Shown here in pieces: positions 39,481 through 48,169 of a stretch of DNA of 64,000 nucleotides; position 1 is the first letter of the stretch, and every line of letters begins with the position of its first letter. The DNA is from JBHYDC01 sp051861205 (GTDB lineage Bacteria; Pseudomonadota; Alphaproteobacteria; Rhizobiales; Pleomorphomonadaceae). The notes below the pieces were generated by a model that was not told where the DNA came from, made no database searches, and was given only the letters and a program-made list of their open reading frames with translations. A program made the position numbers and the translations under genes. The stretch covers positions 48,826-112,825 of the forward strand of contig JBHYDC010000015.1 of the NCBI GenBank assembly GCA_051861205.1, in the 5' to 3' direction.

Positions 39481-41997
39481 ATGGTTTCCCGTTCTTCAGC
39501 CGCACCGGCGGGAGGACGGAGGAAGCCAAGCCGGAATTTGCCACGGATGAACCCTGCCCCTTTGCTGAGCGGTCAGTCGGACGACGGCCTGAACACCGCC
39601 GATCACGCGACGCGACGCTCGCCCCCCGTGCTGTTCAGCAAAGCCGCTGAAATCGGCGGTTCGGCTGGCTTGGCGACGGTCACACTCGCAGGCTTCCTCC
39701 TCGCCATCGACGGGGGCGGCGGCATCGTTGCTGTCCTGCTCGGATTTGCCTTCGTAACCTTCACGTCGATGGCCGCTTTTTTGATGGGTCGGGTGGTCGG
39801 TCGAAAATTCGCCTCGCCGAACGACGTCACAATCCCTTCGACGCCTGCCGGGCTTGAGGACAATAAGGATCTCGCCTGGGACCAAGCCGCGATCAACGCA
39901 GCCATACCGGGCGCGCCCTCCAGCGACATCGTCATCTGCCATGATGGATCCGGCCTGATCACCGACGCCAACGAGGTCTTTGCAAAGGCCTTGGGAACGT
40001 CGGTCGATAGGCTTCTTGGGCGCAAACTCGCCGATGTGCTGGGTGCCCCCGCCTTGCAGAACGCGGGCGAGACCCCAAGCGACCCCCTTGAGGCGCAAGC
40101 GGAGCGGCTGCTTTCAGGCGATGTCGCGATTGAAACAGGGGACGGCACACGCTGGTATTCCTGGACGCAAATGCCCGTTCGCATGCTCGGATCTGCAAAG
40201 ATCTGGCGAACGGTTGGGCGTGACATAACCGATCGCAAGGCCATCGAGTCGGCGCTCTCCGAGGCGCTGGAACGCGCCGAGGCCGCGAACGCCGCCAAAT
40301 CCCGCTTTCTGGCCATGGTCAGCCACGAGATTCGCACGCCGCTGAACGGCATTCTCGGCATGACCGGCCTTCTTCTCCACACCGATCTCTCGGCTGAACA
40401 GCGCACCTACTCCCGTGCCATCGAAACCTCGGGCGAGGCCTTGTTGCTCTTGATCGAGGATCTCCTGGACTTCTCCAAGATCGAAGCCGGCAAGCTCGAC
40501 CTTCAGGTCAGACCGATCCACCTCACCGAAACGGTCGAGGAACTTGTCGAGCTTTTAGCTCCCCGAGCCTCGGCCAAAGGCATCGAACTGGCCGCCTATA
40601 TCGACCCACGCCTGCCGCGCGAAGTCATGGCCGATCCTGTTCGCCTCCGGCAGATCCTGTTCAACCTTGCGGGCAACGGCATCAAGTTCACGGCCGAAGG
40701 CGGCGTTGCCATTGAAGTTCTGCGTTATCCCGGAATGAGCGGCGCAGCGCAAAACGTGCTGTTTCAGGTTCGCGACACCGGTATCGGGATCGCCGAGAGC
40801 GATCTCGAACGTATTTTCGGCGAGTTTATCCAGGCTGACCTCGGCCCGCAGCGCGCCTTCGGCGGTACGGGGCTCGGCCTAGCGATCACGCGCCGGCTTG
40901 TCGATCTCATGGGCGGAACGGTCGGCGTCACATCCGCCCCCGGCGCCGGTGCCTGTTTCTCGGTCATCCTCCCACTGGACGCCGTCAACCTGCCGCGCGA
41001 GGAGACAGCCCCGCAAAGCACAGCCCATGAGCCCAACCAAACCGACGCTTGGAGGGAAAATCTTCTCGGTGCCCGCGCCACGCAGGCGCTGCTGCGGGCT
41101 TCTCTCGACGTCGGCTCTTCGATTCGGTCCCCTGCAGGCACTGACAATGCGATCACGAGAGCGCCTGCGAAAGCACGGCGAGTTCTCGTCATCTCCCATT
41201 CTCTGATCGAAGCGCCCTTCATCCTGAGACGCTTGTTCGACGCCGGCATGGACCCGGACCTTGCGACCCAAAAAGAGGTTGAAGACCGCCTTCAGCGGCA
41301 ATCGGACTTCGCCGCTGTCTTGATCGACGCCGCCGCCGGCGACCCCTATGGAATTCTCGATCGTGTCCGCGCCATCAGCACGGTGCCGGCGGCCATTGTG
41401 ATCGATCCCCGCCAGCGCGGACAATTGCCGGACCTTCAGGCGGCCGGCTTCGGCGCCTATCTGATCAAGCCGCTGCGTGCGGCGTCCCTCCTGACGGCCC
41501 TTGGAACGCTGTTCGGGGATTTGGAGCGCCCGGTGGAGCAGAAAGCCAGGCTGATTTTGCCAGCGGAACCGCTTCACCAATCCGAGCGCCCGCTGCAAGT
41601 GTTGCTCTGCGACGACAACGAAATCAACCTGCTGCTTGGCCGAGGACTTCTCGAAAAGCTCGGTCATCACGTCACGGTTGCCTCCGATGGCCGCAAGGCC
41701 GTCGCGTTGGTAGACGAACGGCACGGCGAAGCGGCGGCTCGTTTCGATCTCGTTTTGATGGACCTCCATATGCCCGAAATGGATGGACTGGAGGCCGCCC
41801 GCCGCATCCGGGGTCTTTTCACCGGCGGCCTTGCCGCGCCGCGAATCGTGGCCCTGACGGCGGATATCCATTCGGACACAAGGACCCGGGCCGAAAGCGG
41901 GCTGTTCGACGGATGGCTCGCAAAGCCATTGCTGCCGATGCCCCTGAGGGAAATCATGGACGAAGCCGACCGAATTGCCAAAAGTGATCCATCCTGA
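39481..41997 (+). CDS. Hybrid sensor histidine kinase / response regulator
   Basis: 838 residues. Two membrane helices (about 58-105), a PAS domain (about 147-255), a HisKA domain with FLAMVSHEIRTPLNGILGM (His282), HATPase with NLAGNGIKFTAEGG and DTGIGIAESDLERIF, then two receiver modules. The last is canonical (LLCDDNEINL, phospho-acceptor Asp761 in LVLMDLHMPEMDG, KPLL). The first (about 560-675) keeps Asp616 and a late Lys (YLIKPLR) but lacks the acidic pair at its start, so is probably a pseudo-receiver. An ATG at 39547 is an alternative start. Signal and output unknown; adjacent to yifB by 64 bases. Confidence 0.94.
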   Translation: MVSRSSAAPAGGRRKPSRNLPRMNPAPLLSGQSDDGLNTADHATRRSPPVLFSKAAEIGGSAGLATVTLAGFLLAIDGGGGIVAVLLGFAFVTFTSMAAFLMGRVVGRKFASPNDVTIPSTPAGLEDNKDLAWDQAAINAAIPGAPSSDIVICHDGSGLITDANEVFAKALGTSVDRLLGRKLADVLGAPALQNAGETPSDPLEAQAERLLSGDVAIETGDGTRWYSWTQMPVRMLGSAKIWRTVGRDITDRKAIESALSEALERAEAANAAKSRFLAMVSHEIRTPLNGILGMTGLLLHTDLSAEQRTYSRAIETSGEALLLLIEDLLDFSKIEAGKLDLQVRPIHLTETVEELVELLAPRASAKGIELAAYIDPRLPREVMADPVRLRQILFNLAGNGIKFTAEGGVAIEVLRYPGMSGAAQNVLFQVRDTGIGIAESDLERIFGEFIQADLGPQRAFGGTGLGLAITRRLVDLMGGTVGVTSAPGAGACFSVILPLDAVNLPREETAPQSTAHEPNQTDAWRENLLGARATQALLRASLDVGSSIRSPAGTDNAITRAPAKARRVLVISHSLIEAPFILRRLFDAGMDPDLATQKEVEDRLQRQSDFAAVLIDAAAGDPYGILDRVRAISTVPAAIVIDPRQRGQLPDLQAAGFGAYLIKPLRAASLLTALGTLFGDLERPVEQKARLILPAEPLHQSERPLQVLLCDDNEINLLLGRGLLEKLGHHVTVASDGRKAVALVDERHGEAAARFDLVLMDLHMPEMDGLEAARRIRGLFTGGLAAPRIVALTADIHSDTRTRAESGLFDGWLAKPLLPMPLREIMDEADRIAKSDPS

Positions 41998-42032
41998 TCC
42001 CATAAGAAGCGGATCTGATGGGGAGACATGAC

Positions 42033-42395
42033 ATGGCGGACAGTCCGAAGCTGGTTTCGTTCGATCTCACCGCAATTGCGCCCGAGGATGGAGCGCCGCC
42101 CGCCGACCGCGTGATCAAGGGGGCTCCCGTCACGCGCAATTGGACGGTGGAGGAAACGCCGGACGGCAAGACGATCACGGGCGTTTGGGAGGCGACCCCC
42201 GGTGTGTGGCGGATTGCCTATGACGAATGGGAATTCTGTTCGATTGTTTCCGGCGTCTCGATTTTGCACGAGGACGGCGTCGAAACCCCGCGCATTGTTC
42301 GGGAAGGCGACAGCTTCGTCATCCGCCCCGGCTTCACTGGTCTATGGGAAGTCGTCGAGACAACACGAAAACTCTACGTGATCCGGTTACCTTGA
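42033..42395 (+). CDS. Cupin domain protein
   Basis: 120 residues from the ATG at 42033, which has GGGGAG upstream; the frame opens at 42018. Cupin_3/EutQ-like single-barrel: GVWEATPGVWRIAYDEWEFCS, GVSILHEDGVETPRIVREGD, SFVIRPGFTGLWEVVETTRK. The first cupin motif has Glu and Asp instead of the usual His pair, so metal use is doubtful. Many relatives are small enzymes or sensors of unknown substrate. Located between the hybrid kinase and ribBX. Confidence 0.85.
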   Translation: MADSPKLVSFDLTAIAPEDGAPPADRVIKGAPVTRNWTVEETPDGKTITGVWEATPGVWRIAYDEWEFCSIVSGVSILHEDGVETPRIVREGDSFVIRPGFTGLWEVVETTRKLYVIRLP

Positions 42396-42468
42396 GAACC
42401 ACGTTCCTTGATCCCCTCACGATCATGGCGTTTCTAGCGACGGTGCGCACGAGAGGACTTGAACGGGA

Positions 42469-43593
42469 ATGGACATGAAGCTGGACAAGATCGAGGACGC
42501 GATTGCCGCGATTGCCGCAGGCGAGTTGGTCGTGGTCGTCGATGATACCGACCGGGAGAACGAAGGCGATCTGATCATGGCCGCCTCAAAAGCCTCGCCC
42601 GAGAAGATCGCCTTTATGATCCGCCATACCAGCGGCATCCTCTGCGTGCCCCTCACGGCCGAGCGCGCCGATCAGCTCAATCTGCCGCCGATGGTGGCGA
42701 ACAACCTCGACCCCATGCGCACCGCCTTCACGGTCAGCGTCGACTACCGGGCCGGGATGACCACTGGCATTTCCGCCGACGAGCGGACGAATACGATCCG
42801 GGCGCTCGCCAACGGCAACACCGTAGCCGGGGACTTTCTCCGCCCCGGTCACATCTTTCCTTTGATCGCCCGGGCCGGCGGCGTGTTGACGCGCTCCGGC
42901 CACACCGAGGCAGCCGTTGATCTCGCCACCATGGCCGGCCTTGAAGCGGGCGGCGTCCTCGCCGAAGTCGTCAACGACGATGGAACGGTCAAGCGGCTTC
43001 CCGAATTGATCGCCTTCGCGCGCGAGCATGGGCTGAAGATCGTCTCGATCGAAGATCTGATCGCCTATCGCATTCGTACGGAACGTTTTGTAGAGGCCAT
43101 GGCGACCCGTGAGTTCACGATCTGTGGGCTGAAGGCTTCCGTCATGGCCTACCGCACCCCCTTCGATCCCATGCAGCATGTCGTCGCCGTGTTCGGCGAT
43201 ATCGCGGGCGGAGAGGACGTGCCCTGCCGCATCCACCGGGAGCAGCCGGCCATCGATCTTTTCTGCCGCACGGCCGGTTCAAGAACCTGGATCGATCAGG
43301 CCGTTGATGTCTTCAAGCGGGAAGGGGGGCGCGGTGTCCTCATGTACCTGCGCAATCCTGTGGCGGACGACCTAGCCGCCGAGGATCCGGCTCCGGAAAA
43401 CGGCAAGGACGGAGAGCGCCACGCCAGCGCCAAGGAGCGGATGCAGCGCTGGCGCGAAGTGGGCGTCGGCGCTCAGATTCTCCGCGATCTCGGGATTCGC
43501 TCGATCGCGACATTGGCGACACGCCAACGGTCCTATGTCGGTCTCGCTGGGTTCGGCATCGAAATCACCCGCACGATCATGATGGAAGATTGA
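42469..43593 (+). CDS. ribB: RibBX: DHBP synthase with inactive GTP cyclohydrolase II domain
   Basis: 374 residues. The N-terminal half (about 1-205) is 3,4-dihydroxy-2-butanone-4-phosphate synthase with DDTDRENEGDLIMAA, RHTSGILCVPL, RPGHIFPL and RSGHTEAAVDL, all catalytic residues kept. The C-terminal half (about 208-374) has the GTP cyclohydrolase II fold, but the zinc site is lost: after PCRIHRE the first cysteine is Gln259, the loop is shorter than in RibA, and only one Cys (266) remains. The RibBX form (dead RibA domain) is known from proteobacteria. It supplies the four-carbon unit for riboflavin. No FMN riboswitch is present upstream. An ATG at 42475 is an alternative start. Confidence 0.93.
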   Translation: MDMKLDKIEDAIAAIAAGELVVVVDDTDRENEGDLIMAASKASPEKIAFMIRHTSGILCVPLTAERADQLNLPPMVANNLDPMRTAFTVSVDYRAGMTTGISADERTNTIRALANGNTVAGDFLRPGHIFPLIARAGGVLTRSGHTEAAVDLATMAGLEAGGVLAEVVNDDGTVKRLPELIAFAREHGLKIVSIEDLIAYRIRTERFVEAMATREFTICGLKASVMAYRTPFDPMQHVVAVFGDIAGGEDVPCRIHREQPAIDLFCRTAGSRTWIDQAVDVFKREGGRGVLMYLRNPVADDLAAEDPAPENGKDGERHASAKERMQRWREVGVGAQILRDLGIRSIATLATRQRSYVGLAGFGIEITRTIMMED

Positions 43594-44011
43594 CGGCGCG
43601 GCGGGGTCCGGCCTGGGCAAACACGAGCTTGATTGCCGGGGCTGCCAGTCCGCCGGCCACGCGGATCGCTTGTGACGGCTCGGGCCGCCCCAGCGTGCTG
43701 CACCCAGGCCGGGACGTTGGCGATCGGGCGTTGGAACAAGCTCGGCGCAAATCTGCGCATGGCCATAGCTTTCGCCTGTCGCCTGAAGGACAAATCTTCC
43801 CCCGCTAGACCGCGCTACGTGGATAATTCCGCAGTAATTCCATAGGATTAGCTTGCGCCTGTAAGCTGCCTGATGTGATCCCTCGGCCGCGCAACACTCA
43901 AGCCTAATCTGCCGCCCTGCTCGCAGGCCTCCGCCCGAACTTGAGCTCGCGCTGGGCGCTCGTCGCTGTCCCGGACATGGCCGCGTGCGGATCCTGGACT
44001 CAAGCGGAATG
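43594..44011. other. Intergenic region after ribBX
   Basis: Over 400 bases between ribBX (plus) and the cold-shock gene (minus), both ending here. Short frames occur on both strands but none has a ribosome site, domain or convincing codon use. No terminator was recognised on the plus strand; no structured RNA seen. Confidence 0.5.
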
Positions 44012-44046
44012 CAAAAAGGGCCACGGATGTCATCCGCAGCCCTTTT
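44012..44046 (-). terminator. Terminator of the cold-shock gene
   Basis: Two-part stem: AAAAGGGC with GCCCTTTT, a small internal loop, and CGGATG with CATCCG. On the minus strand the outer arm runs into TTTTTGC. It lies 26 bases after the cold-shock gene stop. Confidence 0.85.
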
Positions 44047-44071
44047 AAAACGCAAAGCGTTGTCCTGTAAC

Positions 44072-44854
44072 TTAGTCGAGAACGCTGATCTGCACCGCTT
44101 CGCGGCCCTTCGGCGTTTCAACCACTTTCATGGCGACGCGCTGGCCATCGGCGAGGGGGCCCATGCCGGCTGCCTGGAGAACGGAGATATGGACGAAAAC
44201 GTCCTTGCCGCCGTCCTCACCCGCAACAAAGCCAAAGCCCTTGTCGGGGTTGAACCACTTCACGACACCGTCGAGAGGCTGCGCGGAAGACGCATCGACC
44301 GTACGGCGAGGCGGACGAGGGCCACGATCGCCGCCGCCAAAGCCGCCGCCACCGAAACCACCACCGCCACCACCACCATAGCCGCCGCGATCACCGCCGC
44401 CGCCGTATCCGCCACGGTCGCCGCCGAAGCCGCCGCGATCACCAAAGCCGGGGCGTGGGCCGGCCGGACGAGGACGAGCTTGCTGCGGCTGAGCCGTGCT
44501 TTCGTCGACATCGACGACCTTGACGACCTGCTTGCCCTTCGCACCCTGCGCAACTTGCACCTTCAAGGTTGCGCCGGGCGGCACGGAGTCTCTGCCGATC
44601 GCCTGCAACTGTCCGATGTGCAAAAACGCATCGCCCGAGCCATCGCTCAACGAAGTGAAGCCAAAGCCCTTCTCCGGATTGAACCACGACACCGTCGCGT
44701 CAACGACCGGGCCGGACGCAGGCGCGCTGTCGAACGGCGACGGGGCGCCGAACGAACGAGCGGGGCGCTCCCGAGGCATCTCGAATGACGGCATCACGTC
44801 GTCATCAAATCCGCCGCGCCGCCGCGACGGGCGGAAATCCTTACCCTTTCCCAT
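44072..44854 (-). CDS. Double cold-shock-domain protein with Gly-rich linker
   Basis: 260 residues. Two cold-shock domains, each with RNP1 and RNP2: about 52-117 (VSWFNPEKGFGFTSLSDG, AFLHIGQLQA) and about 190-259 (VVKWFNPDKGFGFVAGEDG, VFVHISVLQA). Between them lies a roughly 60-residue Gly/Arg linker made of GGYGG-, GGFGG- and DRGG-type repeats. A basic N-terminal tail (KDFRPSRRRGGF) precedes. It should bind single-stranded RNA or DNA in the cytosol; the RGG-type linker resembles those that drive weak RNA binding or condensation in eukaryotes. Such double-CSD proteins occur in alphaproteobacteria, often without the extended linker. A leader of about 200 bases is possible upstream. Confidence 0.93.
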   Translation of the reverse strand: MGKGKDFRPSRRRGGFDDDVMPSFEMPRERPARSFGAPSPFDSAPASGPVVDATVSWFNPEKGFGFTSLSDGSGDAFLHIGQLQAIGRDSVPPGATLKVQVAQGAKGKQVVKVVDVDESTAQPQQARPRPAGPRPGFGDRGGFGGDRGGYGGGGDRGGYGGGGGGGFGGGGFGGGDRGPRPPRRTVDASSAQPLDGVVKWFNPDKGFGFVAGEDGGKDVFVHISVLQAAGMGPLADGQRVAMKVVETPKGREAVQISVLD

Positions 44855-45389
44855 ACTGCCTTCTCGTCTCCGCCATAACCAAGCACTGGATCGCGCCCGC
44901 GGAGCGCTGCGCTTGTCCAGATTCGTTTAAAGAGCTTTTCGTGACGTCGATTTCGTATTGTTCAAGGCCCGAACTACATCCGGAGGCCGGCATCATAGTT
45001 CAAACCTGACCGCATTTCAGATCCGCTCCTACTGATCATTCTTAGCACAGCTGAACTCGAACAGGATGCTCGAATTTGTCGTCAAAGCAGGTCCCGGCAA
45101 CTTTTTTTGACGAAGAGAAACAGAAATACGCAAAATGTGCGGCATGTAGCCATCATCTTGCCGTGATCTGGGCGGGCCGCTTCTGTTCCATCCCGGGCAC
45201 AGTCTCTTTCGCAGGGTCAATTGCAGCTCGGCACCGGCTGTTTCCATCCGGATTTGACTGCGCTACGCGCCCGCGCCTGATCAACTCGCCCTGTCTGCTC
45301 TTCGATCGCGATGAATCGCGCTGAAATTTTTGTGACCTTTGCACGTGGCACACCGTATCATTGGGGCCCAACAACGAGGAACGGCTTGG
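44855..45389. other. Divergent intergenic region csp / DUF3830
   Basis: 535 bases without a supported gene. It contains AT-richer blocks near 44925-45020 and 45030-45120 that should hold the cold-shock gene promoter and a long 5' leader (minus), and the DUF3830 promoter near 45330. Short frames on both strands look like chance. Confidence 0.5.
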
Positions 45390-45809
45390 ATGACTAAGAT
45401 TTCGATCACCGTCGGCGACATTGTTCTGACCGCACGGATGGAGACCGAGAAAGCGCCGGCGACTTGCAAGGCATTCCTCGATCGTCTGCCCTTCGCCTCC
45501 AAAGTCGTCCACGTCCGCTGGAGTGGTGAGGCCGTGTGGATGCCGCTCGGTGATCTCGATTTCGGCGTCTCCTATGAAAACCACACAAGCTATCCCGCTC
45601 CGGGCCAGATCATCCTTTATCCCGGCGGTATCAGCGAGACGGAGATTTTGCTCGCCTATGGCGGCGTGCAATTCGCCAGCAAAGTCGGCCAGCTTGCGGG
45701 CAACCATTTTCTCACCGTGACCCACGGAGCAGAGCATCTCGCTGAAATCGGCCGGCGATGCCTCTGGGGCGGCGCGCACGACATACGCTTCGAGATACAG
45801 CCTGAGTGA
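45390..45809 (+). CDS. DUF3830 cyclophilin-like fold protein
   Basis: 139 residues from the ATG at 45390, which has GAGGA nine bases upstream; the frame opens at 45339. The sequence (ISITVGDIVLTARMETEKAP, PATCKAFLDRLPFASKVVHV, PAPGQIILYPGGISETEIL, GNHFLTVTHGAEHLAEIGR) follows the DUF3830 cyclophilin-like family. Role unknown; relatives are often near amino-acid or urea-related catabolic genes. Here it stands alone. Confidence 0.8.
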   Translation: MTKISITVGDIVLTARMETEKAPATCKAFLDRLPFASKVVHVRWSGEAVWMPLGDLDFGVSYENHTSYPAPGQIILYPGGISETEILLAYGGVQFASKVGQLAGNHFLTVTHGAEHLAEIGRRCLWGGAHDIRFEIQPE

Positions 45810-46123
45810 CACCTGTTCACGGCGCCTGAGCGAACGGTGCGGCTATGGGACTGATGCGCTTGGCCGCGCCCTATAAACCGGCCGGAACGAACGATCACGC
45901 GATATTCTGCGCGCCCAACCTTGAACTCTACTCGGTCGCACGAAGGGGTCGCAGACCCTTATGGCTGACGCGGGGATCACGTTGATTTTCCCAAGGATAA
46001 GCGCCGGGGCTGAAAGCCGCCTCATCAGCCCTCGTCGCATCCCAAACACCATGGGGCACCCTCATGGGATCTTGCAAACTGTGCAGCGAAACAGACCTGC
46101 GCCTTATCCCGCTTTCGCCGGGG
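45810..46123. other. Intergenic region after DUF3830
   Basis: About 310 bases up to the terminator of the small secreted protein gene. No supported gene on either strand; nothing further recognised. Confidence 0.5.
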
Positions 46124-46160
46124 AAAACAAAAAGCCGAACAGAGCAAAACTCTGTCCGGC
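46124..46160 (-). terminator. Terminator of the small secreted protein gene
   Basis: An 11-bp stem with one mismatch (GCCGGACAGAG with CTCTGTTCGGC on the minus strand, loop TTTTG) followed by TTTTTGTTTT. A strong intrinsic terminator 62 bases past the stop of the 90-residue gene. Confidence 0.85.
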
Positions 46161-46221
46161 AAAACTTTGATTGGTTGAAGAAGCCACGCACCACCAAAGG
46201 GCTACGCGCCGGCCTCAGCAA

Positions 46222-46494
46222 TCACGCCCCACTGGGGGTTACCTGCGGAACAACACCCGTGGGCAGAGCATTGTTCGCCGACATCAAATCCGAAGCAGCA
46301 GCAAGGAGTTCCGGATTGCCAGAGGCAAGGATTTCAGCGAGAAGGGCGCGGCACTCGGCGCTCCCGCTCTCGGCGCAAGCGACCTTGGCACGCTCCAAAA
46401 GAGACAATTCGACTTCGGTCAGTGCGGCGTTGGCGCCACCAACGAACGAAACGAAAAAGGCCAGTGAAACTGCGATTGATGAGATGCGAGCCAT
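46222..46494 (-). CDS. Small secreted protein, unknown
   Basis: 90 residues. A clean signal peptide (RISSIAVSLAFFVSFVGGANA, cleavage near 23) and a mature part of about 67 residues with two cysteines (SLLERAKVACAESG, SAECRALLAEILASGNPELL). GGAG lies eight bases before the ATG, and a strong terminator follows, so it is very probably a real monocistronic gene despite its size. The two Cys may form a disulfide. Resembles small alpha-helical periplasmic proteins; no family recognised. Confidence 0.78.
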   Translation of the reverse strand: MARISSIAVSLAFFVSFVGGANAALTEVELSLLERAKVACAESGSAECRALLAEILASGNPELLAAASDLMSANNALPTGVVPQVTPSGA

Positions 46495-46681
46495 TTAATT
46501 CACTCCAAAAACAGGTTTAGCACCTTTGCAATATCAACGTCGTTAACTGATAAATGATCATGGCAGAAAGTGCAATCAGAATGTATATGGCTTCGAGGGT
46601 ATTTCTACGCTGACACACTCAAGGTCCGCCGCCAAAAATTTTTGTTCTATTTCCGGCTCCTGAATGGGATTCGTAGATTAA

Positions 46682-48169
46682 ATGAAGACGTATTCAAGGT
46701 TTCTGCGCGGACGAGCTAGTGAAAATGGCTCTTCGAATTCAGCTAGTTTGTTAGGTTATTTCACCATAGCATTTGTGATCGGCTCATCTATTCCTATCGG
46801 AAGTAACAGGCCGATCTTTTGGGCGTTCAATGCCCTGCTGTTAGGTTTAGCTTTAGCCTTGCAGTTATTGATATCCACATCGGAGCGTCGTTCGCCAGCT
46901 CCGCTGGATACGGTTCTCCTGGCCGCCGCGCTCCTCATTATGAGTGTTTGTGTTTGGATCCTCGTCCAAGCCTTGCCGCTCGGCGTCGGCGTTCATCCCG
47001 CATGGTCGCAATTTCCCGAATCCTTATCTGGCGGTGCCGGCACGATCTCGGCATCTCCCTCGGCCACCATCTGGATGCTCTTGAGATATGTCAGTTACGC
47101 GACCGTATTTTTCTTCGCTTTAAGGTCGTTCTCAAGTCGGCGGCGCGCGGAAAAACTGCTCCGGCTCCTCTTTTTTCTGCTCGTGCTCCAGGGTCTATTT
47201 GCTTTGATTTCGCTCTCGCAGCTTGGCGATACGCTGCTCTTTATGCCGAAATGGGAATACGAGGGGTCCGCAACCGGTACCTACGTCAACCGCAACTCCT
47301 TCGCGACAACCCAAGCCTTTGCCGCCGTTATCGGAGCCGCGCTGATTGCCGGGGTGTTGCATGGCGAAAATGCGGCAGCCGGTGGGTCCGCCCGCCGAGG
47401 AACGGGCCGCATCGGCGGCGTCGAACGCTACAGCCCGCTCTTGGCGGGAATGGCCGTAATTCTCGCAGCCCTTGTCGCCAGTCAAAGTCGAATGGGCCTC
47501 GTGGCCGGCATGGTTGGCGTGGCGGTTGTTATTGTTATCGCGGCAGCAGGGCATCGCCATGCAATGCGATTGGTTTTGGCTTTTGGCAGTCTTGCCGTTC
47601 TGCTTCTTGGTCTGATGATCTTATTTGATGGAACGGGAATTTTCGAACGGTTCCTGTTTACATCCAAGGACGCCAACTTTCGTCTTGAACTTTACATCAA
47701 GACATTGGACCTGATTTCTCTCCGTCCGCTGGCGGGGCAGGGGGCCGGTTCTTTCTTACTTGCATTTCCCCAAGTTCAGGCGCCGCCGCTCAACCCGGAT
47801 TTGACCTGGGATTACGCCCACAACCTATACCTTGAACTTGGCGCGGAGCTTGGCCTTCCAGCCGCGCTGGCGGTTATGCTGGCTGTTTTGCTGCTCGCCG
47901 GTCGTTGCTTGAGAGCCGCACTGCGTCAAAGCCGAGGTTGGACAGTGCCGTGTGCCGCATTTGGCGTGACCGTGGTCGCGGCCGTCCATTCCCTCGCCGA
48001 CTTCAGTCTTCAAATCGAGTCCATCGTGTTTCTGTTTCTATTTGTACTTGGAGCCGGCTATGCGCAGTCCGGGCAACGCAAGGCCCGATCGCGCGGCGCT
48101 GATTCCACGAAAGACGTCGAGTTCTCCGGACTGCCTCTCGATGCTCACCGAGGAACGCCCCATGTCTGA
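46682..48169 (+). CDS. O-antigen ligase / polymerase-like membrane protein
   Basis: 495 residues, about 12 helices. The Wzy/WaaL family feature is the large periplasmic loop and the C-terminal pattern SLRPLAGQGAGSFLLAFPQV followed by WDYAHNLYLELGAELGLPAA, where HNLYLE is the usual signature near the last helices. It polymerises or ligates polyprenyl-linked glycan on the periplasmic face; which of these cannot be told. First gene of a short run; overlaps the next gene by eight bases. Confidence 0.85.
   Translation: MKTYSRFLRGRASENGSSNSASLLGYFTIAFVIGSSIPIGSNRPIFWAFNALLLGLALALQLLISTSERRSPAPLDTVLLAAALLIMSVCVWILVQALPLGVGVHPAWSQFPESLSGGAGTISASPSATIWMLLRYVSYATVFFFALRSFSSRRRAEKLLRLLFFLLVLQGLFALISLSQLGDTLLFMPKWEYEGSATGTYVNRNSFATTQAFAAVIGAALIAGVLHGENAAAGGSARRGTGRIGGVERYSPLLAGMAVILAALVASQSRMGLVAGMVGVAVVIVIAAAGHRHAMRLVLAFGSLAVLLLGLMILFDGTGIFERFLFTSKDANFRLELYIKTLDLISLRPLAGQGAGSFLLAFPQVQAPPLNPDLTWDYAHNLYLELGAELGLPAALAVMLAVLLLAGRCLRAALRQSRGWTVPCAAFGVTVVAAVHSLADFSLQIESIVFLFLFVLGAGYAQSGQRKARSRGADSTKDVEFSGLPLDAHRGTPHV

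Noticed and set aside
42396..42468. FMN riboswitch before ribBX
   Set aside because: The gap is only 73 bases, far too short for the RFN element, and shows none of its conserved segments.
43372..44121. 249-residue minus-strand frame across ribBX and the following gap
   Set aside because: Overlaps the ribBX gene and the terminator of the cold-shock gene; no conserved features.
46064..46498. 144-residue plus-strand frame antisense to the small secreted protein
   Set aside because: Crosses the terminator and lacks a ribosome site; the minus-strand gene has both signal peptide and Shine-Dalgarno sequence.
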